This document shows, piece after piece, positions 1-12,500 of a stretch of 64,000 bases of DNA. Position numbers and translations under genes: made by a program. The notes beneath the pieces were generated by a model. That model searched no databases. It worked only from the letters and a program-made list of their open reading frames with translations, and was not told where the DNA came from. The stretch is from Bactericera cockerelli (taxonomy: Eukaryota; Arthropoda; Insecta; Hemiptera; Triozidae), in the NCBI GenBank assembly GCA_024516035.1, contig CM044961.1:11839229-11903228 (forward strand), given 5' to 3'. How positions within the stretch are numbered: the stretch's first letter is position 1; each line of letters starts with the position of its first letter.

Positions 1-756
1 TTGTTCTTGATACACTCCATTCGGTTCTTCTGGTTGTATACTTTGCTCTTTTTCACCTGCTCCGTGGACTGCTTCATTATGAGTTTCTTTACATCTCGTT
101 CTCTCTTAAGGGACATGCCAGAAATGTCTATGCCATCGTTTTCTTCCTCCTCCTTATCGCTGCCCTCGTCTTCATTTTCATATTGCACCTGGGGAAAAGA
201 TGAGAATGTGATCATTTTCTATCTGTGAGAATAAAAATATCTTAGTAGGTATTTATAGGTAATTCAAAAAAATTGGAACTTAAAACATACATGACTAACA
301 CCCATGGGATGAACACTCTATTTTCTACTCCATGCAAACTCAGTTGTCACTGTTATTTAATTTATTTTTCCTTCCAAAAATTTTAAGTACTAGGTTACAC
401 AAAATGATTATTATAGTTCATTCCACCCTGAACATAAGGCAAACAACATGACTATTTACACTTAAAAGTTCTTGGAAGGAAGAAAAAAACCTCCCTTTCT
501 TACCTGATTCTTTCCTATCCAGCAATTCTCCTGGGCAATATCAGCTGTGCTCAGTTCAAGAATGCTCACTGAATGACTTGGGAGATCATGCTCTTCGGCT
601 AGTAAATTTTCTAATTCAGGTATTGGCTCATAGGACTTGACCAATTTCTTGTATGACTCCTTTGCCTAAAATAGAAAAGTAGGATTCAAATTTTCAATAT
701 AAAGTTAAAAAATAATGGTGTTAACAACCACCATTTCCTAGGGCTAGGCCAGGTAG

Positions 757-788
<32 letters not shown>

Positions 789-2395
789 CATTTATAAAAC
801 CAAGGGCCAAATTTTATAGCAGGATTAAATTTTAGATAAGCCAGACTGTCCTTTAACACGTTCGTTACCGAACGGCCATATGTGGATGTTTTTGTGTTTT
901 TCTCTGGGACCGAAAACACACATGTGGCTGTTATCAAAATTTTAACGAGGGACCGGACATCCATATATGGCCTTTTTGAGGTAGGTTGTTAGTATTAGAA
1001 CAGATATAGGATCGATTCTTGTACAAATACGATGCCAAATATGCAACAACAAAAAAATTTTGGTCCCCAGGATGCAACATTGCAACAGCGACTTTACCGC
1101 CCGGTCCCTACGTAAAACTTGAAAAAATTGGCTTGGTAACGAACGTGTTAAGTTGTACTGTAGTGGGCTGTGATTAGTTGAAACTCTGACTTGAAAGAGG
1201 TTTAATATTTGTAATTGATTAAATTTAATTATTGTATCATAAGATCTCTTCAAAAAAATTGTTGCTCAGCATTACAAAGAGTCTTCTTAAGATTTTTTAA
1301 TTGTAATATCAACACTATATTTTAATTTAACAATGTACTTTTCAAATTATTTTACATTATATTCTTTAAACTGTGGTAATTCCACCACTAGTCATTACTC
1401 GTACAAATAACTACTCTGTTTTTCCTCACAAGGTATGGGTATGAGATGGTGCCAAACAACCAAAATAAAGAGTAGAATTGTATCTACCTAACTGGGATCC
1501 AAAATTTCAAACCCAGGTCAATGCACACAGTGCTCTTGGCTATAGTGCAATACACCACTACTTAGAAATTAATACTAATAATAATAGTGGAAGGTAACCA
1601 CCAGGCAAGGTTAATACTTATAGCATTTTCTACCACATAACCCTCAGAGTCTGATTTTTATGTATTCATATACCTACTCATATAAATAAGTAAATATTTA
1701 TGCATTGGGTGAGATTCAAACCAATGGATTCCTACACTACCTGGATTACCAGACTAGCAATTTAACTGTTTGACTTTTAATGCACATTGTCTGGCAGGAA
1801 AAACAGCTCAAAAAATAAATTTAAGTACCTCTTTCTTGATTCTCTTCTTTTCTTCTTTCAATTTTTGCTCAAGTCTTTCTTGATTCCTCTGTCTCCTTTC
1901 TTGGTTTCTCTTTTGAAAGCCTGTTAAATAATCCCTGAAATGAATTAATTTTTTTTGTTGAAATATTAAAAAAAGCACAGGTATTTTTTGCCATAGAATA
2001 CTGTGATTCGTAGAACATTACTCACTCTAAAGTCCAGCTAGTTACCCAGTCATTTGCAATATTATCACAAAATCAATTTTCTCTGTAAAGCTTGATTCAC
2101 TGAAGAGCTAAAAAGAATGGCTAAAAGTTAAGTGGGTAACACATCCACACAGTATGAATATGGTTGTGGAAAGCAGTTTTTTGGCTCAAAGATGAAGAAA
2201 CATAGATCCAAATAGTGATTGCCTACCATTTATATGTTGCTGATTGGCAAGATAAATAGATGATGAAGGATATGAGGCTACTTACTGTCGGGCTTTCTCA
2301 TCAAACACAAGGTTGACTTTGGTTCTCCTGTTAATAGGTTTCTTAAACCTCCTCACAACAAAGCGGTTCTTCGGTTCAAAACTAACCACGTTCAT
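1..2395 (-). CDS. NOL12: NOL12 / viriato homologue (nucleolar protein 12), 3' end truncated by window edge
   Basis: The NOL12/Nop25 family (Rrp17 in yeast, viriato in Drosophila) are small nucleolar RNA-binding proteins needed for rRNA processing. Four minus-strand exons join in frame: 2286-2395 (ATG at 2395), 1829-1934, 504-665, and 188 running off the left edge. All visible introns are GT-AG. The N-terminus MNVVSFEPKNRFVVRRF leads into a basic segment, and the exon 1/2 junction encodes LVFDEKARQDYLTGF, the family hallmark. A long charged K/E/R helix follows (KRNQERRQRNQERLEQK), then an acidic middle and a basic tail near the window edge (KVYNQKNRMECIKN). At least 188 codons are visible, close to the usual 200-220. 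Identification rests on remembered family motifs, not a search. The stop codon is outside the window. Confidence 0.88.
853..1151. mobile_element. TTAA-flanked MITE (piggyBac-type), copy 1
   Basis: The ends are inverted repeats, TTAACACGTTCGTTACC on the left and its near-perfect complement GGTAACGAACGTGTTAA on the right. TTAA at both termini is the piggyBac target signature. Inside are inverted copies of a short motif around CCATATGTGGATGT. No transposase. It lies in NOL12 intron 2, between the exons at 504-665 and 1829-1934. Confidence 0.75.
1560..1785 (-). repeat. tRNA-derived SINE family B, copy 1
   Basis: Read on the minus strand, a tRNA-like head (GTTAAATTGCTAGTCTGGTA with a degenerate B box) is followed by a body ending in the ctctgagggtta and accaccaggc motifs and an (ATT)n tail. 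Related copies lie at 4470, 6722 and 56820. It lies in NOL12 intron 2. Confidence 0.65.
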
Positions 2396-3219
2396 GACTG
2401 CTGATGCTATTAATTTATTTGTTAGCAGTAAATCAAATTGGGAACTTTTTATTTTTTGAAATTTGATTTATAACAGAATTGATACCACATCAGGGAAGTG
2501 GAAGTGGACAAGTTACACAGACACACACAAGTGGTAATGTGGAAATTCAAATATTTGAAATTTCCCTCCTCTGAGCATGTGACTAGCGAAATTCTTATGA
2601 AAACATAGCGAGGCCGTATTCACCTACATAACGAAATTTTTAGGGTTTTTAAAAAGTCACTATGTTCACAAGTATTAATTATTTGAATTTTCTGTTTTGT
2701 AACGTCTATTTTTTGTAATCAACTAATCAGTATTCAGTATCAGTATCAGTACTGCCTCAGTAATCAAACTAATCTTATATAAAATCTATTCATAATCTTA
2801 TCTTTTTCTTTGAGTTTCTTGCTTTCCTGTGGCTTTTTCTTGTGATAAGTAAAATAAAGCATAATAAGTTAAAAGAAATATTAAATTATAAAAGAATGTC
2901 TTAACTGTTCTGTTTTGTCTACTTTTGAAAAGGTGAGGAGTCAGTGAATCACATCAAAGAAGTTTTTCAATGTTTCCTGGAACCATCAGTTCTTTGATTT
3001 TAAGTAAAGTTCTAAATTATTCTAAAGAAAACTAATATCACCTCAATAAGCACTCCATAGAAACTAGGTAATCAATTGATTATTTCCTATTATTTTTACA
3101 TGTAAAGAAGCAAAAGAATTGTATAATAGAATATCTTGAAAACTAAAGGTACAACAATAACACAATAGTTAAATTATTCTCAATATTTTTTTTCTTTCAG
3201 GAAATCATTCCCTGTGAAA
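2396..3219. promoter_or_regulatory. head-to-head intergenic interval between NOL12 and the 3201 gene (candidate bidirectional promoter)
   Basis: The NOL12 start codon (2395, minus) and the first recognisable ATG of the next gene (3220, plus) face each other across 824 bases. The interval is AT-rich with no recognised repeat and no clear TATA position. A 5' non-coding exon of the plus-strand gene may lie here, because the exon at 3201 begins after an acceptor (tttctttcag). A bidirectional promoter is inference from geometry only. Confidence 0.35.
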
Positions 3220-6164
3220 ATGAGTCAGATGCCATTCACCAAGAGAGAGGTAATTATTTACTTATTTATAGGTACATCTAGAAACCAAAGGTAAACCAAA
3301 GTCCAGTGAGGTGAAAACTTTGTGATGCTGTCATTCTGGCCCAACTCAGGCTGGGTGAGGTTAATGTGGGTAGTAGGCTTCTGAGTTTCCTGCAAATGGA
3401 GGGTAAAAGCTGCATCTCAAGATGACCTAGCTGTTGAATGGGATGTAATACCACAGTAAATAATCCATTAAAAAAGATGAGTAATTCACAGCCTTATTTT
3501 GTAGCTATGAAACTGAAGAAACAGCAGCTGTAGTATGTCTCCCATCTGATAAGAGAGAAGTGACACAATACTTCCCATTTAGGTGCTGGGTCAACACAAA
3601 CTCATGGGAAAGTATCCCTTTCAAACAACTGTAATCAAAATTTGATTTTATTTGTGGCTCGGGGGTTTGAACTTGGGACCTTCTGTATGACAAGTGAGTA
3701 TCTTACCACTGAGTTAATTGTGCTCTTGTTTATTGGTCATTTTATAAATAGATATTTTTTCTGGTGGTATGAAAAACCAAGATTGGTGGAGCTATTGTTA
3801 TCATCTTATTATTACTATTACTGTTTTATTGTTCAATAGTCCTCATTTTTTGTGCATGTTTTAACATTAAGCTATTAGATAGAACTTGAAAAATATACCA
3901 AGTGTTCTTTAAAAATAAAATGAAAAAAATATCTGCAATCTTACTATAAGAAACTCTTTTCTTCTAATTTTCAGCAAGCTCAAATTGAAGAGTCCATCTT
4001 GAAAACTACCAACTTGAACATTCAGTCCATTCTTAAGTGCACCAAATATAATGAGGTCATCAAGCAGCTCTGTTATATGTTGGGCTATGAGATCATTCAG
4101 ATTAAAACCCTCCTGGGGAATATGGAAGACATGGGAGTATCATTTGGAGGCCCTGTGTTAGTCTTGGATCATGTGACCAGTAATGATCATTCAATTAATG
4201 AAACGGCTGTGGAGAGACCAAGAAGATCTGTACATATGAGACAGAAGATTGAGAATCTACTTGCAGTGAGGAGGAAGATAGAGAAATGTGTGAGCAAAGT
4301 AATGCACAAGAAATTACAGGCCATGCTCTTCTCTGGTATGTCTATTGGGTTTCTTACATGACCTATTTAGGGAGAAATGTATTTAATGTTGTTGCTGAAG
4401 CACCTAATGATGGCTTCTAACTGGGTCAACTTTTATCTTTCCTAGGCATTTCTTTCTGAGGCATACATGTAATAATAATACTACTCTTTAGTGGAAGGTA
4501 ACCACCAGGTGAGGTTAATGCTTCAACCATGTTCTACCACCTATCCCTCAAAGTCTAATTATTGTATGGTTGTATACTCAAATATATGAGGAAAATAACA
4601 TGCATTGGATGAGATTTGAACCTATGGATCTGTACGTTACCTGGATTACCAGACTAGCACCTTAACCACTTGACTACCAATGCACATGTACTTCATGAAG
4701 AAATATTTCTTCATTCTAAATTAAGTACATTTCACCCCAAATAATGTACTTTTTTTTAAATATGAACTATGTAAAAGTGAAAGAAAAAATAAAAGGGATT
4801 ATCATGTAGGAAGGCATTGCAGTGACAGTTTATTTTATTCAATACTAAAGAACAAACTCAACCTAAATTCATGTATATCTTTATTTTTCAGGTAACCGAT
4901 TTCTCTGTTATTCTAAGGAGAACATGCGGATGGACAAGAATTCAATGCTTTCAAACCTGAAGCAAATTGAGAACATGAAACTTCAAGACAAAAAGACCTG
5001 TACCGCAACCATAACAGAGTGAGTATAAAAAGATCTTTTTGCATGGTTCAGTATACTTTGAGGATTTTACAGTCATGTCAGCACATGCATAGCCCAAAAG
5101 AAACTGCTAAATAGTTTGATTGGCCTATGTTATATCTTCAACAACACCTTGTGGCTGAAAGTACAGGTAGAGGGTGCCATTGTTTCAATCTTTTTCAAAC
5201 AAATTTAAGAATTTTCCAATTAATGTACTTTTCTCCTGTCATCAGGGATGCAGAGTATGTTGCAGATCTGTCTGACATCTACGTAAAGAGAGGCATGGAC
5301 AATTATAATGCTGTGGAGACTCAGCTTGACATGGAGACTTTAGAACAGGACTATATTCAGTGCAACAAGGATATGGTAAGTACAAACTTGGTCATGTCTG
5401 TACTGTGTACCTCTGAACATGTATGTGTTCTAGTTTTGCCTGTGCATGTCACCAGGGTCAAATATTACAAGATATCAAGAAGTTAAGTAACAACTACTTT
5501 AAGAGGTACAAAGAGGAAATGTGGCATCCGTGTTGAGCACACTGGAGAAAGAAGATGTTTTAAATGAAATATATCATATCAATTAAAACCTAAAAAAAAC
5601 TACTCTAATATTAAATTACACAAACTGAGAATTTTTTAAAGAGAATAGCATACTGAAGCTATTATCTACTGACCTGTTTAGAGATTAGCAGAAAATTTCG
5701 GTGTAGCTCACACTGCTAGAACAACGATCAAAATAATCAAAAGCTCTAAAAACAAGGTTGTGTATCTACCATACCTTTTTTCCTGTTAAATTCAATCCCA
5801 TGACAAAGTAAGGAGATGACAAATGTCTTGTTGATAAAAATGATAAATATCTTAGGGGTGGATTACAATATTTACAGTTCTTCTTCATTGAGCCAAGACT
5901 ATCTTTAAATTCGGAGCTATGGATTTCCCCTTGAAATAATTTCCCTTTCTTTACCCTCAGATCCACATGATGTACCGCAAGTTTGGCAAACGCTCTGTGG
6001 CGTTCTTCAAAAATCTCTATGATGCCAGCATGCAAGAACAACTGGATGACCAATACGTTAGTGTTCCTGTCCAATGTCAGAACTTTCTACCCTATCTTAT
6101 GCAGCTAGATCTCGTAAAACGACATCCACACAATGATAGGCTGGTCAGGATGACCAGTTTTTAG
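3201..6164 (+). CDS. unrecognised multi-exon gene, helical protein of about 283 residues
   Basis: Five exons join in one reading frame with GT-AG introns: 3201-3249 (ATG at 3220, after acceptor tttctttcag), 3975-4335, 4892-5018, 5246-5375 and 5961-6164 (TAG). The consistent phases across four junctions make this a real gene. The protein starts MSQMPFTKREQAQIEESI, is rich in charged helical stretches, and has an aromatic, basic C-terminal part (IHMMYRKFGKRSVAFFKNLY). I see no signal peptide, membrane segment or zinc finger. I do not recognise the family. The frame before the ATG at 3220 is open to the acceptor, so coding may begin in an unseen upstream exon. A possible donor (gttagt, 6057) means 6164 may not be the true end. 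Confidence 0.65.
3310..3440 (+). repeat. 5S-derived SINE, 5'-truncated copy (body only)
   Basis: Shares the body module (ccaactcaggctgggtgagg, gtttcctgcaaatggagggt) with the 5S-headed copies at 37570 and 30885, but only the last few bases of the 5S-like head (gtccagtgaggtgaa). It lies in intron 1 of the unrecognised gene. Confidence 0.6.
3478..3725 (-). repeat. tRNA-derived SINE family C, copy 1
   Basis: Minus-strand copy: degenerate tRNA head at 3655-3725, then the body with the tacttcccatttaggtgctg and aagtgacacaatact motifs and the end motif cacagccttattttgtagc. It matches the copies at 19160, 33885, 45440 and 47634. Confidence 0.7.
4470..4692 (-). repeat. tRNA-derived SINE family B, copy 2
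   Basis: Same organisation as the copy at 1560: accaccaggtgaggttaatg body on the left, tRNA-like head (aaccacttgactaccaatgc) on the right. It lies in intron 2 of the unrecognised gene, between 4335 and 4892. Confidence 0.65.
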
Positions 6165-9100
6165 TATGTTTTCCTTCTTTTCTTTTGTTTACTCAAGGCA
6201 ACCTGTTCCGGTACAATTTCCAAATTTTGGATTCTTTTACACATATTATTTCTTTAGCTTCAGTACCTACCATGTAAGTTAACTTTTGTTATTCTCCAAG
6301 AGAGTTAAAACTGATTTAAAACAAAACTATTTTGGTGTCGGATAGACTTACCTACTAAAATTCAATATTTTTTGAAAATTTCTATAAAAAAAACTGTCCG
6401 AGTGGGAATTCAATTTTTTCCCATAGTTGGGCTGGAATGTAACCCTACTTAGGAAATTTTTTGAGATAGATGAACACAAATTCAGAAAATGCAAAATACC
6501 AATCTTACTTAAAATTAACTTACATGGTATTGAAGCTTAAGTGGTGAAATTCTGTATACCAACATATTATATTATTGATGTTATGAAACTTATTTTTTGT
6601 ATGTCCAATTTATAAGTAGAAAAGTGAATGGACCAGCCGACCTTGAACATTGTCGCCGTGACGTGCCTTATCTTTTTTTTGTCATTTAAACAGTATGTAT
6701 GCCTTTGTAAGATAAACCTGTTCTATGTTAGTCAAGTGGTTAAGGCGATTGTATGATAATCCAGGTAGCGTAGAGATCCGTTGGTTCTAATCCGGACCCA
6801 ATGCATGAATTTTTCCTTATTAATTTAAGTATATGACCACATAATAATAAGACTCTGAGGGTTAGGTGGTAAAAAATTCTTTAAGCATTAACCTCGCCTG
6901 GTGGTTACCTTCCACTAAAGAGTATTATTATTGTACTAATATGAGGGTAGATCTTCTTTCCTCGTGAGGAAAATATTTCTGGCAAAGTAATTGTTGCTAC
7001 TGGATTAATTGTCTTTTTTCTGCCTTCTGTTTCGCGATGATAATACATAAAAAATGCTTTTATTTTGGTATATTATAAATATAAACTCTTTCAGAAGTTT
7101 TTTTCTGACAGAAAAGGAGAAAATAAAAACAGACCTCACCATAATTTGTTCAATCTATACAAGGAGTTTTTATTAAACAAGAAGTCAACAGAGGTTTAAA
7201 ATATAATATATATTATGTATTCATCCGATAAACTTGAATCATACGCTAAAGAAGGTAAGGTTATGTTTTAACAGCTATGAGTATTTTAAATAAGGTATTT
7301 CGTAATTTTAATATTCATAAATATTATGTACTTAGTAAAAGGTAATATTTATCTAAAAATAAATCAAAACCTTCGACATTGATGAGAATAGATTCAATAA
7401 CGTTTTACATTTAAGTCACATTTTAGCAATTTAACAAGTTAGGTACTTCCCAAGTGTCCCTGAACGTAAATGAACTCTTGAAAATACACAGGGTTATTTT
7501 CTTGGGTCCCGTTGTCCACGGCAGTGGAATAGTTAAAGTGACTTTTGTTCCCTGGAGGCTGAAGAAAAGAGCTCTTTCCATGACTTTGAAGAGGAATAAA
7601 ATACAATTTATTATAACTTCAATTAAAGTTGTGTAATTAGAATTTGAGCTTATCAGTCGAAACAATACTCTCACCAATGTGGAAAGCTTTGAAAATCTTG
7701 ATTCGAACATTCAAGTACTGTTAGAAACCATGTTGCATAGATTGGGGATCTTGGAACTTGGCTATGTTTTTTTTTTATATATATAAAAAACTCAAGTTAG
7801 ACGTGAGTTCCAATTAATAATACATTACTTAATTTCAAAACTTGTAAAACGGAGGACTCACGAAAAGTCGAATCTCCTCTTTAAGTTCATCTAGAACAAA
7901 AAATATTGAAATTCTTTTTTCCAATTGACTATTGCTGTTTTGTTTGTCTACAATTTTTCTTCTAGCTATCAGAAAAAAAAGAAAGTAATTAATATGTTTA
8001 TAGAATGTCTCTTTCTTTGTATAGAGCTTTCTTCACACCTTACTAACAAGGGATAGAATATCCCTGGTTTAACTGTCGAAGTAAGACTGAGAAAATCCTA
8101 TACTCCAGCAGTCAAACAGGCCTTGTGTATTTCATTGTTTAAAGGCATTGCTTATAGCAAAGGTAATGTTCTCTTTTTACAATTTCACCGACTTATTCAT
8201 TATTTAACATAAACTTCCCCAATCTAAGCCGCTGTTTTGTTAACTTAAAATCCTATTACAGATAAAACTAGACTAGAAACACGATTGCCAATTTTTAAAA
8301 AAAATCTTTTTGGTAATTTTTACATGTGTTAAAAAAATCTTTTCTTCTTATTCTGGGTTTCTCTGTTAATAATGGCAGGAGAGTTGGCACTATCTCCATA
8401 AAGTCCCCAAAAAGCTGAATATTTTACTTACTAGTATATTTTTGAACTGCTCTAGAAAAAGAGTAAAATTTCGGGGTCAGCCTAATTTTTATATTAAAAT
8501 TAATAGCTATTCCAGAACTTTATAAACACTCGGTAAAATTCTTTTCTGTCCAGTTAAATTAAGAAATAAATGTACACTTATTAAAATTTACATTTCAATT
8601 TAATGTGAAATAATTTTAAAATATCCAGAACTTACCATGATGCTTCAATCAATCTTGCAGTTGAGTTTTACGTATCTAATTATTATTTTATTTACCTAGG
8701 AATTGAACACGAAATTAGAAGGAATATTGACGCTTTTATGTATAAGCTTCAACGTTTCTCCCTGGAAATTAGCTCCCTTGAAAACTCATTGGTTTTGTGG
8801 CGTGTTGTATCAATTTTATGGCTACTCCTTAACATCGCTTGTCCCTATAATAAAAAGTGCAGAAGTTTTGCAATTTTACAGGTGATTTTTTTTCCAATGT
8901 TTTTCTCAAAAATCAAACTGACAGCCTCACAAGATGGGCCAGTTGTATGACGTGTGAACAACCCGATACATATCTGGACCAGAAAGTCTCTTAGTAAGCA
9001 GGGGGCTGTTGATATTCCTCACCGCCTGTGAACAAAGTAAACAAAATCCATATCGATTAAGGTAAATTCATTCACTCACTTGTTTTTATACCTACTCAAT

Positions 9101-9433
9101 CACTCAACATCACTACCCAGCTTGGCCCAACATCCCTGAACTATCTTCACATTCACGAATCGTAAATTTTATGATTTGTAATAATAAGTTTAATTTCATT
9201 CAAATTAATTTTTCAAAATAGAAAATTATGTAGCGTTCCGACCCGCCAAGACAATCAAAATAGTTCGCACGTTACCAAGTAATATTATACTCCATTAAGT
9301 ATGTATTAATTGTCTTACATATAATAAATACTTTTCTTTCTATAGGACGAGGGAAGTAACAAGCAGTTATCCTGTACTCCGCACGAAACCAAATTCAAAT
9401 CAACTTAGACATGATTGTAAAAACGGCCATGCC
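6165..9433. other. intergenic region between the unrecognised gene and synaptogyrin
   Basis: AT-rich DNA with one SINE (6722-6930). Beyond that I see no gene, splice-consistent ORF or recognised element. ORFs of 60-95 codons at 7423-7710 and 8703-8950 have no recognisable motif and no supporting junctions. Confidence 0.5.
6722..6930 (+). repeat. tRNA-derived SINE family B, copy 3 (best oriented copy)
   Basis: The head reads gtcaagtggttaaggcgatt, an A-box-like segment, with a B-box-like ggttctaatccgg 55-60 bases on, as in a tRNA-derived Pol III promoter. The body follows (gaccacataataataagact, cctcgcctggtggttacc) and the end is attattattg. Full-length reference for this family in the window. 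Confidence 0.7.
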
Positions 9434-9571
9434 TTAGTATGTAGAGTTAGAATAGCTCTTACCCTCCGTGTCCGGGTAGGAGTTGTACTGAGCTGCCTCA
9501 GGCATGGCCGGGAAATCCATGCCTTCCACTCCTTGCAGGAACCTCTGGTAGGCAAACCAGCCGGACCCCGC
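9434..9571 (-). CDS. Syngr: synaptogyrin exon 4 (cytosolic C-terminal tail)
   Basis: Minus-strand exon running from 9571 down to 9434. Starts AGSGWFAYQRFLQGVEG and continues MDFPAMPEAAQYNSYPDTEG. It reaches TAA at 9434-9436 after 13 more codons unless a GTAAGA donor at 9462 is used. Confidence 0.8.
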   Translation of the reverse strand, partial: AGSGWFAYQRFLQGVEGMDFPAMPEAAQYNSYPDTEGKSYSNSTY

Positions 9572-12500
9572 CTGTGAGAAACGAGAAAATAATATTATTT
9601 CAATTTTATTGTACTAAAGGATACATATTGTATGTGTTCAAACTTACATGCTAATTAACAAATTAAATTAAATCTAAGTTATATATTAAAATAGGTACAC
9701 TATGTAGGAACAAAGAGCATTTAAATAATTTGAGGACTAGAAAAGAAAAATTAAAAATATATAAACACAAATAAAAACAGAAAATTGCCTGTGGCAATCT
9801 CTTCCACCCAACCCTTTGTATGTATTTTGTACTTTAAAGAAAGTTTATGACGAAATATATACTAGTGTACCCTGTGTAGCTGGTGTACATGTATACATTG
9901 TTTACCTACATAAAAAAACAAAATGGCCTAAGTAAGAAAACAAAATGGCGGAGTAGGGGTCTCCAGTGCTGTGTTATCTAATACTTACTCAGGTGAATAT
10001 TGAGAAGAAGAAAAACAATTCACTGCCAATTATGAACAAATACTATTTATCATGAATGGTGATCAAAATTTTCAATATTTTTTTTTATACAAAAAACCAA
10101 CACAATACTTCCGATTTCTAATATTGGAAATTTCTCGGAAGTAAAATGGCGGAGGAGGGGTTTCCAGACTCTCCAGTGCTGTGTTATCTATACTCACTCA
10201 GGTGAATATCGATAAGAAGGAAAGCAAAATGGCGGAGTAGGGCGCGGTTTCCTGTGATGTGTCATCTAGTACTTACCCAGGTGAAAATCAACATGGTATC
10301 CGTTGTTGTGTTACCTAATATTTTCCCACATGCATATCAAAAATAGTCTCCAGTGCGCCGTTATCTAATACCTACCCAAGTGAATATCGAGAAGAAGGAA
10401 AACAAAATGGCGGAGTAGGGGTCCCCTGTGCTGGCAGATTCTGGCACATCTTTCTCAGTGGTGTCGCTCCACTGGTTGGCGAGGTAGCAGAAACTGATGA
10501 AGTAGAGGACTGCCCACAGACCTGGCAATTTTATAAATACAGTGGGTCACTTTCAGATGAACTTTTTCATAGACCTGGCAATTTTATACATAAAATGGGT
10601 CACTTTCAAATGAACTTTCCTTTATAGCAAATGACTGATTCTGATGTAAATACACAAGAAGAAGTCATTTCAACCATGAAAATCACGAAAAACGAATTCC
10701 AGATTCGTGGTTATTTCGTAAGCAATGGTGAGACTCTTCCAGTGGTATAGTCTCTGGAAGAAGTTTTTTTTTGTACCTACAGTAAATAATAAAATTCTTA
10801 ATTCAATTTTATTATTACCTGAATTCTTTTTTGTACAAGTATTAATCTAAGTGTCGGATTTTTATTTTACGCTATCTATTTCGATCTGACTGAATCCAGT
10901 GGGTGGATACGTATTCAAACTAATCAGGGCTGTTTACATTCGGTTAAAATTTAATAATATATGCTACAATGTTCAATTTTTATCCATCTGAGCAAATTAT
11001 AGGACTTTTCCAATCTTTAATAACCCAAATCTTAATTTTGCCTATAAATCCGCCACTGGTCGCTGCTAACATTAAGCAGCTACTCAGTTTCCCTCCACCG
11101 CTGAGCACACCACTCACCGGAGAACCCCATGTCTCCCACGACGAAGTGTTTGCGGCTCTTGGCGGACGACATCTGCTCGAAGAAGTACTCGCCCGCCACG
11201 AAGCCCGCCGCCCCCAGGAGCCCGAAGAAGCCAATGGTGGAGCCGTACATGCAGGCAGAGGCGTCCTTGTGGAACACGCAGATCTCCTTCTTGGCGTCCT
11301 CGGGGTCCTGGTACCAGCTGCCCGAGGAGATGCACCAGTAGACGATCACGCCGAACAGCTGAGGAGGACAACAGGAAACTTTTAAAAATCATTTTTAATT
11401 TTAGTTATATATATAATAATAAATTTTAAGAAAATTTGAAGCGATTGGATATGCGACCCCTCTGTAGAAACAACTATCCAGAAAAGTGTGATCCTGCAAA
11501 CATGTCATCTTGTGCGGAAATTTTTAAACAATTAATTTTAACTACTAGTTATAGTTTTAGTGAGATAGACTGAAATGTCTCCTCACTATTAACTTAGAAG
11601 CAAAAAAAAAAAATGTATCTACTCGAAATAATAATAATATCGCCTTATTTATACTGCCCGATTAGGAGGACTATTAAAGTCCCATTATTCCAGCAGTAAG
11701 CCCAAGACATATTATTATGTGGTAAAAATCCCAAATGGGAGGATAAACTTGTATGTCCCGGCTGGGTTTCGAAACCTACGACCTCTGGATTCACAGAGTG
11801 CCGCCTTTACCACTGAGCTACCGGGACAGACCGGTAGCTCAGTGCCGGAATCCCACTGGGTGCAACATTCGACAAAATGTTTCGCAACGTTTCATGCTCC
11901 ACTCTTTCTTTGGAATCAAATGATATCCAACCCACTGACTTCGCACCGCTTTGCAGTATTCCCATTTAAAATTCAAAACAGAACGTTGGGCAGCGTTTTG
12001 CAATTAAATGTTGCACTCCGTTGGATTTACACAGCCTCAATAAATACAAAACTCTTCGTGCTAAAAAAAAAGTTAAAACAATTCAAAACAAACTTGCCTA
12101 CAAATTTTGACTTACAAGAAATAGGTATGTGTATTTTTATGAAACCTGATACCACAGTTATTTTCTTTTAGGCCACGTTTTGAATACAGGAAATTAATAA
12201 TAATAATAATAAAAAAAGGTAATTAATATAACTGTAGAGTGTAGACGATATTATACTTCTAATAAGTAGGTTCTTTATCAAGCACTCTAGTGTGTGGGCA
12301 TTAGTGTGTGGTCAAAATTTCAAATAAATGAGAAAAAAATATGCATTACGTGGATTCGTATCTCACGATATGAAAAAAATATGTATGGGCTGGATTCGAA
12401 TCCTTCCCAAGATAGATCACACCACCAAGCTTACGCTCTATCACTCGTCCGATAGGACTAGACCCGTTTTTGGAAGGCCTATCTGAGGAAGGTACATCTC

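Noticed and set aside
942..1253. 103-codon minus ORF
   Set aside because: Lies within a MITE and its flank; no motif.
7423..8950. Possible gene between the unrecognised gene and synaptogyrin
   Set aside because: Short ORFs only, no compatible junctions, no recognisable protein.
11080..11392. Plus-strand and other minus-strand ORFs over synaptogyrin exon 2
   Set aside because: Compositional shadows of a GC-rich exon.
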